Shown here piece by piece: positions 8,820 to 17,052 of a DNA stretch of 64,000 bases (the stretch's first letter is position 1; each line of letters opens with the position of its first letter). The position numbers and the translations under genes are program-made. A model generated the notes under the pieces. That model saw only the letters and a program-made list of their open reading frames with translations, was not told the origin of the DNA and did not search any database. Source of the stretch: Christiangramia sp. (GTDB lineage Bacteria; Bacteroidota; Bacteroidia; Flavobacteriales; Flavobacteriaceae); assembly GCF_029937855.1 (NCBI RefSeq), contig NZ_JAPYPC010000007.1:12346-76345 (forward strand). Direction: 5' to 3'.

Positions 8820-8850
8820 TTTGTGTAATTGAAAATGTAGTCTATATTTG
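8820..8850 (+). promoter_or_regulatory. Promoter of tRNA-Val(UAC)
   Basis: TTTG (8820-8823), a 19-bp spacer and TATATTTG (8843-8850), a textbook Bacteroidota promoter 17 nt upstream of the tRNA. Confidence 0.85.
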
Positions 8851-8867
8851 CATCCGCAATCACGCAA

Positions 8868-8942
8868 GGGCGCGTAGCTCAGTTGGTTCAGAGCACTTGG
8901 TTTACACCCAAGGGGTCAGGGGTTCGAATCCCTTCGCGCCCA
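8868..8942 (+). tRNA. tRNA-Val (anticodon TAC)
   Basis: 75 nt with a perfect 7-bp acceptor stem (GGGCGCG / CGCGCCC), the D-arm TAGCTCAGTTGGTTCAGAGC, an anticodon stem CTTGG/CCAAG around loop TTTACAC (anticodon TAC), the T-arm GGGGTTCGAATCCC and discriminator A. CCA is not encoded. It is followed by its own terminator. Confidence 0.97.
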
Positions 8943-8951
8943 CATCACTTG

Positions 8952-8981
8952 AAAAGGCTTCCAGAAATGGAAGCCTTTTTG
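8952..8981 (+). terminator. Terminator after tRNA-Val(UAC)
   Basis: Stem AAAAGGCTTCC / GGAAGCCTTTT with a 6-base loop and a T tract, 9 nt after the tRNA. Confidence 0.88.
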
Positions 8982-9035
8982 TTTATTAGCTATAGATATT
9001 ATAAAAACTCTTTTTGATATATTAGCAGCCAATTA

Positions 9036-9110
9036 GGGTGATTAGCTCAGTTGGTTCAGAGCACTACCTTGACAGGGTAGGGGTCACTGGTTCGAATCCA
9101 GTATCACTCA
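9036..9110 (+). tRNA. tRNA-Val (anticodon GAC)
   Basis: 75 nt. Acceptor GGGTGAT / ATCACTC (one G-U), anticodon stem CTACC/GGTAG around loop TTGACAG (anticodon GAC), T-arm CTGGTTCGAATCCAG, discriminator A. It shares most of its D-arm and upstream body with the UAC isoacceptor 168 bp earlier, which suggests an old duplication. A 7/8 -7 box (TATATTAG, 9018-9025) lies just upstream. Confidence 0.96.
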
Positions 9111-9114
9111 CTAG

Positions 9115-9137
9115 AAAAATTACTTTGGTGATTTTTT
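9115..9137 (+). terminator. Weak terminator after tRNA-Val(GAC)
   Basis: AAAAATTAC / GTGATTTTT stem with one U-G pair and a TTTG loop, ending in Ts, 5 nt after the tRNA. Confidence 0.5.
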
Positions 9138-9188
9138 AAAAAAGCCTTCTAAATCGCTATATGTCAGAAATGACTTTGTGAGATATGA

Positions 9189-9425
9189 TTATTCAAAATC
9201 AGTCTTTATATAAAGCTGTTCTACCTTTTCTCTAGCCCAGGGAGTTCTGCGTAAGAATTTAAGACTGGATTTTATAGTTGGATTATTTTTAAAACAATTG
9301 ATGTTAATCCTTTCGGCCAGACCATCCCAGCCATAATAGGAATGCAGTTTTTCTACTATGGTTGCCAATTTTACTCCGTGTAAAGGATTGTTTGGTTGTT
9401 GATTGGAATTATTTTGTTCACTCAT
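9189..9425 (-). CDS. VF530 family DNA-binding protein
   Basis: Small basic protein of 78 residues. [50 protein letters not shown] and KVEQLY are the hallmark of the VF530 (DUF2132) family, a small fold reported to bind double-stranded DNA; its cellular role is not established. I start it at the ATG 9425 rather than an in-frame TTG at 9446, because that TTG lies inside a perfect -7 promoter box on the same strand. The N-terminal [11 protein letters not shown] stretch is low complexity. It stands alone between the tRNAs and a peptidase gene. Confidence 0.85.
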   Translation of the reverse strand: MSEQNNSNQQPNNPLHGVKLATIVEKLHSYYGWDGLAERININCFKNNPTIKSSLKFLRRTPWAREKVEQLYIKTDFE

Positions 9426-9443
9426 TTTATTCGTCTTGTCATC

Positions 9444-9479
9444 CAAACATAGTGAAGGGATCGCAGTTTTGGATACAAT
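9444..9479 (-). promoter_or_regulatory. Promoter of the VF530 gene
   Basis: Minus-strand TATGTTTG (9451-9444) matches TAnnTTTG, and ATTG (9479-9476) lies 24 bp upstream. It overlaps the alternative TTG start and so decides the start. Confidence 0.6.
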
Positions 9480-9659
9480 TTGTAAAATTTCAATTTTCTT
9501 TGTTACGGAAATTCTTAAAATTATAAGGCTATCCTTTATAATTTACAGGCAGCATTTTAAATATCTTCTAAATTTATTCTATGTTACTGAAAGCTGAATT
9601 TGGCGCAAAGATAGTTGAAGGTCTAAGTTGATTCAGCCGGAATCATTAGGAATATTTTT

Positions 9660-11369
9660 CTAAGATGTTGAATGTATGTAATTCATCACCCTTTGCTCTA
9701 GAATCGGCAAAGTGACCACACCTTCTTCTAAAATCACCTCATGGAATTTCCTGATATCGAAATCTGGTCCAAGCGCTTCTTCAGCTTTTTTTCTAAGCTC
9801 CCTTATTTTTAATTCCCCGATTTTATAGGAAACTGCCTGTCCCGGCCAGGAAATATATCGGTCTACCTCGGTATTGATCTCATGTATGGAGAGTGCCGTG
9901 TTTTTTTTCATAAAATCTACGGCCTGATCTCTGGTCCATCCTTTAGCATGAATTCCGGTATCTACCACCAATCGGCAGGCACGCCATTGCTCATAAGTCA
10001 GTTTTCCAAAAATTTCGTAGGGATTGCGATAAATGCCCATTTCTTCTGCTAAAAATTCTGAATATAATCCCCAGCCTTCACCAAATGCAGAGATGTAGAA
10101 ATTTCTTCTGAATCTTGGAAAATCCTCACCAAGTTCATTGTTTAAAGAAATCTGTAAATGGTGTCCCGGAACTGCTTCGTGTGCAGTAAGGGATGGTAAG
10201 ACGTATTTAGGCCTGCTTGGCAGGTCATAGGTATTTACCCAGTAATATCCCGGCTGAGTTTCATTAGAGGCGCCAATATATCTTCCGGTGGTATATTTTG
10301 GTGCAATAGCGGCAGGAACTTCAGCCACTCCGTAAGGTTTTCTCGGAAGTTTTGTAAAGTAGGCCGGTAACTTAGCGTCGATCCTTTTGGCAATATCCCT
10401 GGCGAACATTAATAGTTCTTCCGGTGTTTCTGCATAAAATTGTTCATCTGTTCTAAGAAATTTAAAGAATTCTGAAAATGTACCTTCATAGCCGGTTTGG
10501 GCCATTACCTTTTTCATTTCTTTATTGATGCGCTCAACTTCAGATAAACCAATGTTGTGAACTTCATCAGCGCTGAGGTCCAAAGTGGTATAATATTCCA
10601 GCAAATAATCATAATGTTCCCTGCCTTTCGGAGTTTCCGAAACTCCCAGGTTTTTTCTGGTCTTTGGAAAATATTCTGTTTCAAAGAATGTCTTGATCCG
10701 CTTGAATTCAGGAATTACATTCCGGGTAATTGCATTTTCCGCAGCATTTAAAACCGAATCTTTTTGTTTTTGAGATAAGGTGGAAGGAAGATTTTCAAAG
10801 GGTTTATAGAAATAACTTTCCTTGTAATTAGTTACGATCTGACTGTCATAGGTATTTTCATAACCTTCAAAAATAACTAAAGGCTGAGTGATTCCTTTTT
10901 TCAGTCCTTTTCTCAATAATTTAAAATGCTGGTCTACATACGCTGGCACGGCATTCAATTTATTGAGATAGGCCTTTACCTGATCATAATCGTTAAGATC
11001 TCTTATGTGATAATTCAGACTTAAATGAAAGCCGGCATCAGAAAGCAACGGATTCAAATATTCCTTGAATTCATAGGTTTTCACCGTGTTTCTAAGGTCG
11101 TATTTCAGTAATTCTGCTGATATTTTTTGAGTTTCTGAAAGTTTGTTCAGTTCAAGATCCTCTAAATCTTCCAGCAGGTATTTAGCAAAATCAGCCTGCT
11201 TTTTATAATGCTCTTCAGAATAAAGTCCAAGGGGATAATCGGAGCGTTTATAAGGTTCATATTCCTGAAATTTCGTGATGATCTTTTCAAGCGCAATAGA
11301 GTCTTTTTGGGAATAGACAGTACCAGAAAGAAGTATAAATATTAGAAGAAGGGGCGGGAATAATCTCAT
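9660..11369 (-). CDS. DUF885 family metallopeptidase-like protein, exported
   Basis: A 569-residue protein with an N-terminal signal peptide (about residues 1-20, ending GTVYSQ). Residues 397-406 read HEAVPGHHLQ, an HExxGHH-type zinc site typical of DUF885 proteins, and FGEGWGLYSEFLAEEMG lies about 40 residues later with candidate Glu ligands. These proteins are annotated as peptidase-like; substrates are mostly unknown, and processing of peptides in the periplasm is inferred from the signal peptide and zinc site. It is a single-gene unit with REP-like sequence upstream. Confidence 0.85.
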   Translation of the reverse strand: MRLFPPLLLIFILLSGTVYSQKDSIALEKIITKFQEYEPYKRSDYPLGLYSEEHYKKQADFAKYLLEDLEDLELNKLSETQKISAELLKYDLRNTVKTYEFKEYLNPLLSDAGFHLSLNYHIRDLNDYDQVKAYLNKLNAVPAYVDQHFKLLRKGLKKGITQPLVIFEGYENTYDSQIVTNYKESYFYKPFENLPSTLSQKQKDSVLNAAENAITRNVIPEFKRIKTFFETEYFPKTRKNLGVSETPKGREHYDYLLEYYTTLDLSADEVHNIGLSEVERINKEMKKVMAQTGYEGTFSEFFKFLRTDEQFYAETPEELLMFARDIAKRIDAKLPAYFTKLPRKPYGVAEVPAAIAPKYTTGRYIGASNETQPGYYWVNTYDLPSRPKYVLPSLTAHEAVPGHHLQISLNNELGEDFPRFRRNFYISAFGEGWGLYSEFLAEEMGIYRNPYEIFGKLTYEQWRACRLVVDTGIHAKGWTRDQAVDFMKKNTALSIHEINTEVDRYISWPGQAVSYKIGELKIRELRKKAEEALGPDFDIRKFHEVILEEGVVTLPILEQRVMNYIHSTS

Positions 11370-11430
11370 ACATATAATTTTTGCTAAATATAATAAATGT
11401 AAATACCTTGAATCGTGAAAATTGTAAATT

Positions 11431-11533
11431 CGTCATCCTGAATTTACCTGAACTCCGTCGAATTTTGGATTTAGGATCTCCATTTTAATCGAAAAAAATA
11501 GAAAGAAATTCTGAATCAAGTTCAGAATGAAGG
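11431..11533. repeat. REP-like intergenic palindromes (two degenerate units)
   Basis: A decayed unit starting CGTCATCCTGAATTT, and a second centred on TTCTGAATCAAGTTCAGAA (11509-11527). It is the same family as those at 12.6, 20.1, 24.5 and 46.7 kb. Confidence 0.75.
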
Positions 11534-11564
11534 GTTTCCTGTTCAATATTATAGAACTGAGTTA

Positions 11565-12569
11565 CTAATTACCGAGAATGCGTGCCCAAAGTCTGGGGAG
11601 AAGATTTTTGGCATCGGTCATCTCTTTTTCGGTTTCCGTAGCGGTTAACTCACCATGTTCTTTTGCTAATTTATAGCTGAAAATAAATTCGGAATCCGGA
11701 TCTTCAATATCCAGATTTCCAAACCTGAGATCATTGAAATACAGCTGATCATTTTCTCCGGAAAAAGTATACCAGCCTTCACTTATCTGAATAAGCCGAT
11801 TAAGATTAGGATTATTTTTCAAGTCTGCGGCCAGATCATAATTCTTAGGAACTCTATAAAATTCGATTGGCTGGGTATCAAAAATTGAATAGTTGCCAAT
11901 TAAAAAAGCATCTTCGGTTTCGATATTTGCCGTCCATAAGATGGAATTCAATGGAGTTGGTCTGGTGTCCATTCGTTCATAGGAAATATTTTGCTTCTCT
12001 AAGGCATTTTTAAATTCCTGAAAAGTATAGAATTTCAAGCCTGATGTAATGAGCAGTAAATAAACGCTGCTAACAATGAGACCGATGGTATTGTATTTTT
12101 TACGTTTAGGATCGGTTCTTTTTCTCCTCATTGCCAGGATAAGAAAGACTAGAAACGGCAACGTGTACAGGGGATCTATGACAAAAATGTTTTTGTAAGC
12201 GAGCCTTAAATCAAATGGCCAGAATAACTGTGTTCCCCAAGTGGTATGGGCATCAAGTAGGGGATGCGTAAAGAGCCCCCAGAACATCAGCCAGGACCAG
12301 TTTTTCCAGGTGGCTTCCGATTTTGACTCGATTTTTGAAATTATCCAGCCAAAAATAGGTGCGAAGGCAACCGCGAAAACAATGGAATGCGAAAAGCCCC
12401 TATGAATTTCTATGGCGGTGATAGTATCGAAAAAGTTGCCAACGAAAGTATCCAAATCTGGAATGGTGCCCGCAATAGCGCCGTAAAGCATGGCTTTGTT
12501 ACCGACTTTCTTTCCTAAAACGGCTTCGCCTACGGCTGCTCCTAATACGATTTGGGTTAATGAATCCAT
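11565..12569 (-). CDS. YdjM/DUF457-type membrane metal-dependent hydrolase
   Basis: A 334-residue inner-membrane protein with about five hydrophobic segments in the N-terminal 180 residues. The family signature is near the N terminus: PDLD (D38, D40) and IHRGFSHS (H56-H61), followed by FTHPLLDAHTTWGT, giving a set of His/Asp residues expected to bind metal at the membrane. The C-terminal 150 residues are soluble and family-specific. E. coli YdjM belongs to this group and is LexA-controlled; I see no LexA-like box here. The biochemical activity is unproven. The ATG follows a perfect -7 box by only 4 nt, so its mRNA may be leaderless. Confidence 0.85.
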   Translation of the reverse strand: MDSLTQIVLGAAVGEAVLGKKVGNKAMLYGAIAGTIPDLDTFVGNFFDTITAIEIHRGFSHSIVFAVAFAPIFGWIISKIESKSEATWKNWSWLMFWGLFTHPLLDAHTTWGTQLFWPFDLRLAYKNIFVIDPLYTLPFLVFLILAMRRKRTDPKRKKYNTIGLIVSSVYLLLITSGLKFYTFQEFKNALEKQNISYERMDTRPTPLNSILWTANIETEDAFLIGNYSIFDTQPIEFYRVPKNYDLAADLKNNPNLNRLIQISEGWYTFSGENDQLYFNDLRFGNLDIEDPDSEFIFSYKLAKEHGELTATETEKEMTDAKNLLPRLWARILGN

Positions 12570-12573
12570 AAGG

Positions 12574-12581
12574 CAAATATA
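12574..12581 (-). promoter_or_regulatory. -7 box abutting the YdjM-like start codon
   Basis: Minus-strand TATATTTG ends 4 nt before the ATG at 12569. Confidence 0.55.
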
Positions 12582-12604
12582 GGGGGCTAATATTTATTTT
12601 GAGA

Positions 12605-12815
12605 GAGACCCTGAATCAAGTTCAGGGTGACGTCTTGGGTATGAGAAAATATAAAACAACTCGTCATGCTGAACTTGATTCAGCATCTCATAATCTGGCA
12701 TTGTGATGCATTGTCATGCTGAGCGAAGTCGAAGCATACCTATTGAATATCACATTTCGACTTCGCTCCATGTGACAGGTTTGTCGCCATACTGAACTCG
12801 TTTCAGCATCTCCCC
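12605..12815. repeat. Cluster of five REP-like palindromes
   Basis: Units: CCTGAATCAAGTTCAGG (12609-12625); CATGCTGAACTTGATTCAGC (from 12665); an inverted pair sharing GAGCGAAGTCGAA with its complement TTCGACTTCGCTC (12711-12778), able to fold into a long hairpin; and ACTGAACTCGTTTCAGCATC (12790-12809). The whole gap between the YdjM-like and MutS-like genes is made of these. Confidence 0.85.
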
Positions 12816-12818
12816 AAT

Positions 12819-14597
12819 TTATTCCTCCACAATTTTCATCTTCCGAAGTAAAAAGGAAGCGTTCATATTCTGGCAGATACCATCTTTCAAATGATAGTCG
12901 AAATGAAGTTCATCGTTCACGATCTCCGCATCAAAATAGAAGTTTTTAACCTCATCCAGTTCTTTACTAATCTCACATAAACTGAGGTCGTGCGTGGCAA
13001 TAATCCCGGTAGAATTGGTGCCAACCAGACGTTGAACAAATTTTCTGGAGCCGATAGCTTTGTCTGTGCTATTCGTGCCTTTTAATATTTCATCCAGAAT
13101 GATAAAGTAATTTTCGTTCTGAATTTTATCAACTATAAATTTTAATCTTTTCAATTCTGAAAAGAAGTATGATTCATCATCACCCAAAGAATCATTGGTG
13201 CGCATACTGCTGATAAGCTTCGTGGGCGAATAACTACAGGAATCCGCACAAACCGGAAGTCCGATATTGGCCATTACTATCTGCAAAGCAACCGTACGCA
13301 GAAAAGTGCTTTTTCCCGCCATATTTGCACCGGTAATGATAAAGAACTGCTCCCCGTCGATCTTAAAATCATTATTGATACGCTTGTTTGGATCCAGCAA
13401 TGGGTGTCCCAGATTCTTAGCAGTAATTCCTTTCCCTTTTTCTAATATTTCTGGAAATTGATAATGAGAATGGTTAAAAGCGAAATTTCCAAGACTGTTG
13501 TAAGCATCGGTTCTTTCAACTGCTTCGAACCAGTTTTCAACAGCAGCGTGGTGCTTCTCGATCCATTTCTCAAGTCGGTAACTTTGTCTTAGGTCCCACA
13601 GCAGAAATCCATTACCAAAAATTCCAAATAATAAGTTGTTTCGCTGGTCTAATGCATCAATCGCTTTAGAAAATTCTTTTAGAATTTCTGAAGCTTTTTT
13701 AGATTCGGAAATAATTGAATTCTTTACTTCTTTCATTAATTCCGATTCAAATTCTTCGGCTTCCAGAAATGACAATAATTGGTGATATTGCTGAAAGGTA
13801 TCCTGTACTTTACTCACCGTACCTGACAGTTCATTGATCTTTTTCAGGAAAACTCCTGTAATTAATACTCCAATTATTAACCACAATAATACCTGGAAAC
13901 CTCCAATAATGTCGAAATAGTATAGCGTGAGAACAGCTATTGATAAGACGGAAAAAACTGCCGGCAGCCATTTTATATAGTTGGGCACGAAACTTTTATA
14001 ATTTCGTATCCAGTTAAGGATGAATTTAGAGTTCGTTTCTGTCTTCACCAATGTTGCCGTTGCAGAATAATTTTGCCTCCAGTCGGCTTTCGAGGCAAGT
14101 TCTTTTACCGCTTCCTGTTTTTTGAGGATGTTTACCGTAGTATTTGCCAAAAGGATCTTTGCCAACCTGGCTTTACCTTCCTTGAGCGCAGTTCTGTTTA
14201 GAAACTGGAAAAAAGATTTTCGGCCGAACAGGTCAATATCTCTGCTGAATTCATGATCTGCAGGTTCAAATTTTACCCCATCAGCCAGATCAGAAAAATC
14301 TCTGGTCTTCAGGATTCTTAATTCAAGTTTATTGATTTTTATCAGGGCTTCTAACTTATCCTTCTCTTTTTTAAGATCACTGTGTCTCGAAACCAGAAAT
14401 AAGAAAATACCTATTAATACCATGGCAACCGGCAGAATGATATTGATGTTCCCGTAGAAAAAATATACGGTGGCGCAAATGGCAAAAAAGACACTTAATC
14501 TCAAACTGCTTGAGAGCACTAACTTTTTTGAGATCTGGTTCTTTGATTCATTGTATTTCGCTTGTCGCGAGGTGTAAAATTCTTCCGCTTTTGTCAT
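12819..14597 (-). CDS. Membrane-associated MutS-like ATPase
   Basis: 592 residues. The C-terminal third is a MutS-type ABC ATPase: Walker A GANMAGKS at 423-430, SSMRTNDSLGDDESYF, Walker B FIILDE ending near 503, GTNSTDKA, and the ATHD switch. The N-terminal mismatch-recognition domains of true MutS are absent. Instead there are hydrophobic segments near residues 28-70 and 210-250, so it is probably membrane-anchored. Such Bacteroidota proteins are annotated MutS-related; a role in mismatch repair is doubtful. It overlaps the upstream mmcQ-like gene by one base (TAATG), indicating co-translation. Confidence 0.85.
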   Translation of the reverse strand: MTKAEEFYTSRQAKYNESKNQISKKLVLSSSLRLSVFFAICATVYFFYGNINIILPVAMVLIGIFLFLVSRHSDLKKEKDKLEALIKINKLELRILKTRDFSDLADGVKFEPADHEFSRDIDLFGRKSFFQFLNRTALKEGKARLAKILLANTTVNILKKQEAVKELASKADWRQNYSATATLVKTETNSKFILNWIRNYKSFVPNYIKWLPAVFSVLSIAVLTLYYFDIIGGFQVLLWLIIGVLITGVFLKKINELSGTVSKVQDTFQQYHQLLSFLEAEEFESELMKEVKNSIISESKKASEILKEFSKAIDALDQRNNLLFGIFGNGFLLWDLRQSYRLEKWIEKHHAAVENWFEAVERTDAYNSLGNFAFNHSHYQFPEILEKGKGITAKNLGHPLLDPNKRINNDFKIDGEQFFIITGANMAGKSTFLRTVALQIVMANIGLPVCADSCSYSPTKLISSMRTNDSLGDDESYFFSELKRLKFIVDKIQNENYFIILDEILKGTNSTDKAIGSRKFVQRLVGTNSTGIIATHDLSLCEISKELDEVKNFYFDAEIVNDELHFDYHLKDGICQNMNASFLLRKMKIVEE

Positions 14598-14971
14598 TAT
14601 AAATCTTCAAGTTCCTTTTTCAGCTTTGCTGTAAGTTTTTTTGCTACGAGTTCGTAAGAATGGTCGACCAATTTAAAAACCAGTTTTGGATCCAGGCGAC
14701 CATCTAAAACAAGGGTGTTCCAATGTTGTTTATTCATGTGATAGCCCGGCAAAATATTTTCTTCATATTCTTCTCTAAGCTCAATTGCTCTTTCGGGATC
14801 GCATTTCAGATTCGCTCTTAATGGAACTTCGTCCAGGGAAATGATGGAAAACATTTTACCCATTACTTTCAGCACAAGATTATCAGGGCCAAAGGGAAGT
14901 CCTTCCGTAACGCCTTTTTTCTTTAGGCAATAATTTCTGAAAGTGTCGATGTTCATAAGTCCTTGCTTCAA
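14597..14971 (-). CDS. MmcQ/YjbR family DNA-binding protein
   Basis: 124 residues of the CyaY-like YjbR fold. MNIDTFRNYCLKKKGVTEGL, PFGPDNLVLKVMGKMFSI, LKCDPERAIELREEY, GYHMNKQHWNTL and DLVDHSYELVAKKLT-like segments are characteristic. The start could be M1 or M6 (MNIDTF); the latter fits the family better and would begin at 14956. E. coli YjbR has been described as DNA-binding, but the function is not settled. Its stop overlaps the start of the MutS-like gene by one base. Confidence 0.87.
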   Translation of the reverse strand: MKQGLMNIDTFRNYCLKKKGVTEGLPFGPDNLVLKVMGKMFSIISLDEVPLRANLKCDPERAIELREEYEENILPGYHMNKQHWNTLVLDGRLDPKLVFKLVDHSYELVAKKLTAKLKKELEDL

Positions 14972-14972
14972 A

Positions 14973-15049
14973 GAGATTTCTCACTTTGTTCGAAATGACA
15001 TTATTTTTGTCATTCCGATTCCCATGAAATCGGGAGAGGAATCTCTTTC
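14973..15049. repeat. REP-like palindrome
   Basis: Outer arms AGAGATTTCTC / GAGGAATCTCT enclose an inner inverted pair GAAATGACA / TGTCATTCC-like. It fills the gap between the DUF4230 and mmcQ-like genes. Confidence 0.75.
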
Positions 15050-15667
15050 TTATTGTTTTTCAATTTTCTTATTTTCAGCATCTTCAATAGTAAGTGCAGT
15101 ATAATCAAGTTTCCAGCCAATGGTTTCCACGATCTTTTCCATTAAAACAATAGTGTCTAATGCTTCTTTTCTCGCCTGATCCATTAATCCACTTTGTGGA
15201 ATTTTATCTACGATCGCCTTTTTTGCGTCACGGTTGATATCGGTAAGATCTGAAGTAGTGAACGGATTCGCCCAACCTTCCCGTTTATCGTAATATTTAA
15301 AATCTGTTTCAATCGTTAACAATTCGGGTTGCGGAAAGTTTGTAAGGATGATTTTTTTCTGCTCGTTATCGCTTTGCATCTGTATTTTACTTAAATCAAA
15401 ACCAATATGGGCCTTGGCAGTTACCAGTACAATGGCTTTTTTCTTCCCCAGAACAAGACTCAGGTACTTTTCTTTCATATTCTCGTAATGGTAGATTTCT
15501 GAAAAATCCCCTTCAATGCTAATGAACTTACAAACGCTTTTGATCTTATCCATCAAAACCACAGACTGTTCACTGGTTTTCAGTTTTGAGCAATCTTTAT
15601 TAAAAGCGGCAAATATAAAGTAAGCAATGACGGCACCTACCGCCAATCCTATAAAAAGTAATTCCAT
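15050..15667 (-). CDS. DUF4230 domain-containing protein
   Basis: 205 residues with an N-terminal hydrophobic anchor (about 3-22, LLFIGLAVGAVIAYFIFAAF) followed by a soluble domain matching DUF4230 in style (KIKSVCKFISIEGDFSEIYHYE, KKAIVLVTAKAHIGFDLSKI). It is probably a single-pass membrane protein facing the periplasm. The function is unknown; many Bacteroidota and other bacteria have one copy. It is the last gene of a three-gene set with the cyclase and DUF4260 genes (gaps of 1 nt). Confidence 0.82.
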   Translation of the reverse strand: MELLFIGLAVGAVIAYFIFAAFNKDCSKLKTSEQSVVLMDKIKSVCKFISIEGDFSEIYHYENMKEKYLSLVLGKKKAIVLVTAKAHIGFDLSKIQMQSDNEQKKIILTNFPQPELLTIETDFKYYDKREGWANPFTTSDLTDINRDAKKAIVDKIPQSGLMDQARKEALDTIVLMEKIVETIGWKLDYTALTIEDAENKKIEKQ

Positions 15668-15668
15668 A

Positions 15669-16019
15669 TTAAGTCCCTATTTCTCCCAGATGCGTAAATT
15701 TAAAGCCTTTTTCGTACTTCAATCCGTATCCAAGTACGCGGTCAAAACTGGAATGTGCAAACAGAATGATAGCTGCAACTTCCAGTTCCTGCAATTTAAG
15801 ATAATATCCAAATAAGCCAATGACAATCGCCAGGCCTTTATGATGAAAGATATTGTAGAAAAATGCGCCTATTTTAGTATTAATGAGGTAACCCAACATT
15901 CCAATATCTGGCATGAGGAATAATCCTATAAACCACCACCAACTAAGATCCTGCAAGCTAAAGCACCAAATCCCGAGGAGGAGCATAGCAAATTCTTCAA
16001 GTTTTAAAACAAGTTTCAT
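15669..16019 (-). CDS. DUF4260 membrane protein
   Basis: 116 residues from the ATG at 16019. An in-frame start at 16070 would run back into the cyclase gene. It has about four membrane segments and the family phrases LFLMPDIGMLGYL, GAFFYNIFHHKGLAI, LFAHSSFDRVLGYGLKY and FTHLGEIG. DUF4260 proteins are uncharacterised. The gene starts 1 nt after the cyclase stop (TAATATG) and ends 1 nt before DUF4230, so the three are likely one operon. Confidence 0.85.
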   Translation of the reverse strand: MKLVLKLEEFAMLLLGIWCFSLQDLSWWWFIGLFLMPDIGMLGYLINTKIGAFFYNIFHHKGLAIVIGLFGYYLKLQELEVAAIILFAHSSFDRVLGYGLKYEKGFKFTHLGEIGT

Positions 16020-16020
16020 A

Positions 16021-16767
16021 TTACTGAATTTTATAAAGTACCGGCTTGCATGGAGCCGCATCATTTTCAAAAGATGCCGGCTGAAGGTTTAAAAAGTATT
16101 CTCCATCTTCAATTTTATTCGGAACATAGATTAATTCCGTGATTGTAGCGTCAAATCGGGTATTTTTAGGGTAATCCCAAAAAGCTTTATGCGCCAGTAA
16201 TTTACCATCGTCCTTTTCTTTATCTACGGAAGGCTGATCGATCAGGAAATGTTTAATTCCTGCTTCTCGAATTAAGATCATGGCATCTTCTTCAATATAT
16301 GGCCAGTTGGTATGCGAATGATTTTTGGAGATCTTGCCAATATAATTAGGGATTGAACGAAGCACTAATGCTTCAGTATCTATACCCTGTAATTTCTTTG
16401 CAATCTGCTCTTTGGTAAAAACAAGGTCACCTCCTTTTTTCTGAGGTTCAATAGAAATAAGGCTGGCCTTGAAAAAGAAAGTTTTTAAATGTTGCTGAAT
16501 GGTATTGAGCTCAGAACTGATGTGACCTACACATTCAGTATGTGTCGCATGTGCGTGCGGATTAAACCATATATTATTAAAATTCACTGATGAGCCTTTA
16601 CTGACTTTGCCAATAAAATCACCATCTATAACCGGTTCAATTTCCGGATGATTTAAATACCAGGCCATTGGATTCCTATTGTCCCCGCGCAGGCTTATGG
16701 AAATATCCAGGGGTTTAGAGAAATCTATAGTATAAGAATTGCCTTTATGGCTTATGGTCGCTAACAT
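16021..16767 (-). CDS. Cyclase/kynurenine formamidase-like hydrolase
   Basis: 248 residues of the cyclase family (metal-dependent hydrolases including bacterial arylformamidase). The motif HAHATHTECVGH at 71-82 provides the HxHxTHxE metal ligands. The remainder (LVLRSIPNYIG, IREAGIKHFLIDQPSVDKEKD) keeps the family order. Kynurenine formamidase is one possibility, but no tryptophan-catabolic gene is adjacent, so I leave the substrate open. It is first in the operon with the DUF4260 and DUF4230 genes. Confidence 0.83.
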   Translation of the reverse strand: MLATISHKGNSYTIDFSKPLDISISLRGDNRNPMAWYLNHPEIEPVIDGDFIGKVSKGSSVNFNNIWFNPHAHATHTECVGHISSELNTIQQHLKTFFFKASLISIEPQKKGGDLVFTKEQIAKKLQGIDTEALVLRSIPNYIGKISKNHSHTNWPYIEEDAMILIREAGIKHFLIDQPSVDKEKDDGKLLAHKAFWDYPKNTRFDATITELIYVPNKIEDGEYFLNLQPASFENDAAPCKPVLYKIQ

Positions 16768-16842
16768 GTTCGATCAATAGGTCTTAACAAATGTAAGATT
16801 GTTAGTTGATAAATTGATAATGGGTATGAAAATAAGATTTCA

Positions 16843-17050
16843 AAAGTCACTGCGAGTGAAACGACGCAGTCTTTTGATGAGATTCCATCGCTACGCTCGG
16901 AATGACTTAACGATTGTCATTTCGACCATAGGGAGAAATCTAAAAAGCGTTTTTTCAATCAGAACAGAGAAAGCACTCGGTTGAAGTCACTGCGAGTGAA
17001 ACGAAGCAGTCTCAGGATTCATTAGATGCTGAATCAAGTTCAGCATGACG
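16843..17050. repeat. Cluster of REP-like repeats
   Basis: Contains GTCACTGCGAGTGAAACGA twice (16846 and 16986), a CATCGCTACGCTCGGAATGAC unit, a GTCATTTCGACCATAGGGAG unit and GATGCTGAATCAAGTTCAGC (17026-17045). The 285-bp gap between the hemW and cyclase genes is nearly all repeat, and I see no gene in it. Confidence 0.82.
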
Positions 17051-17052
17051 TG

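Noticed and set aside
12819-14597. Canonical MutS mismatch repair protein
   Set aside because: Only the ATPase end matches. The N-terminal recognition domains are missing and hydrophobic helices are present.
16843-17050. CRISPR-like array from repeated GTCACTGCGAGTGAAACGA
   Set aside because: Only two or three irregularly spaced copies, no constant spacer length, no cas genes; this is REP-like sequence.
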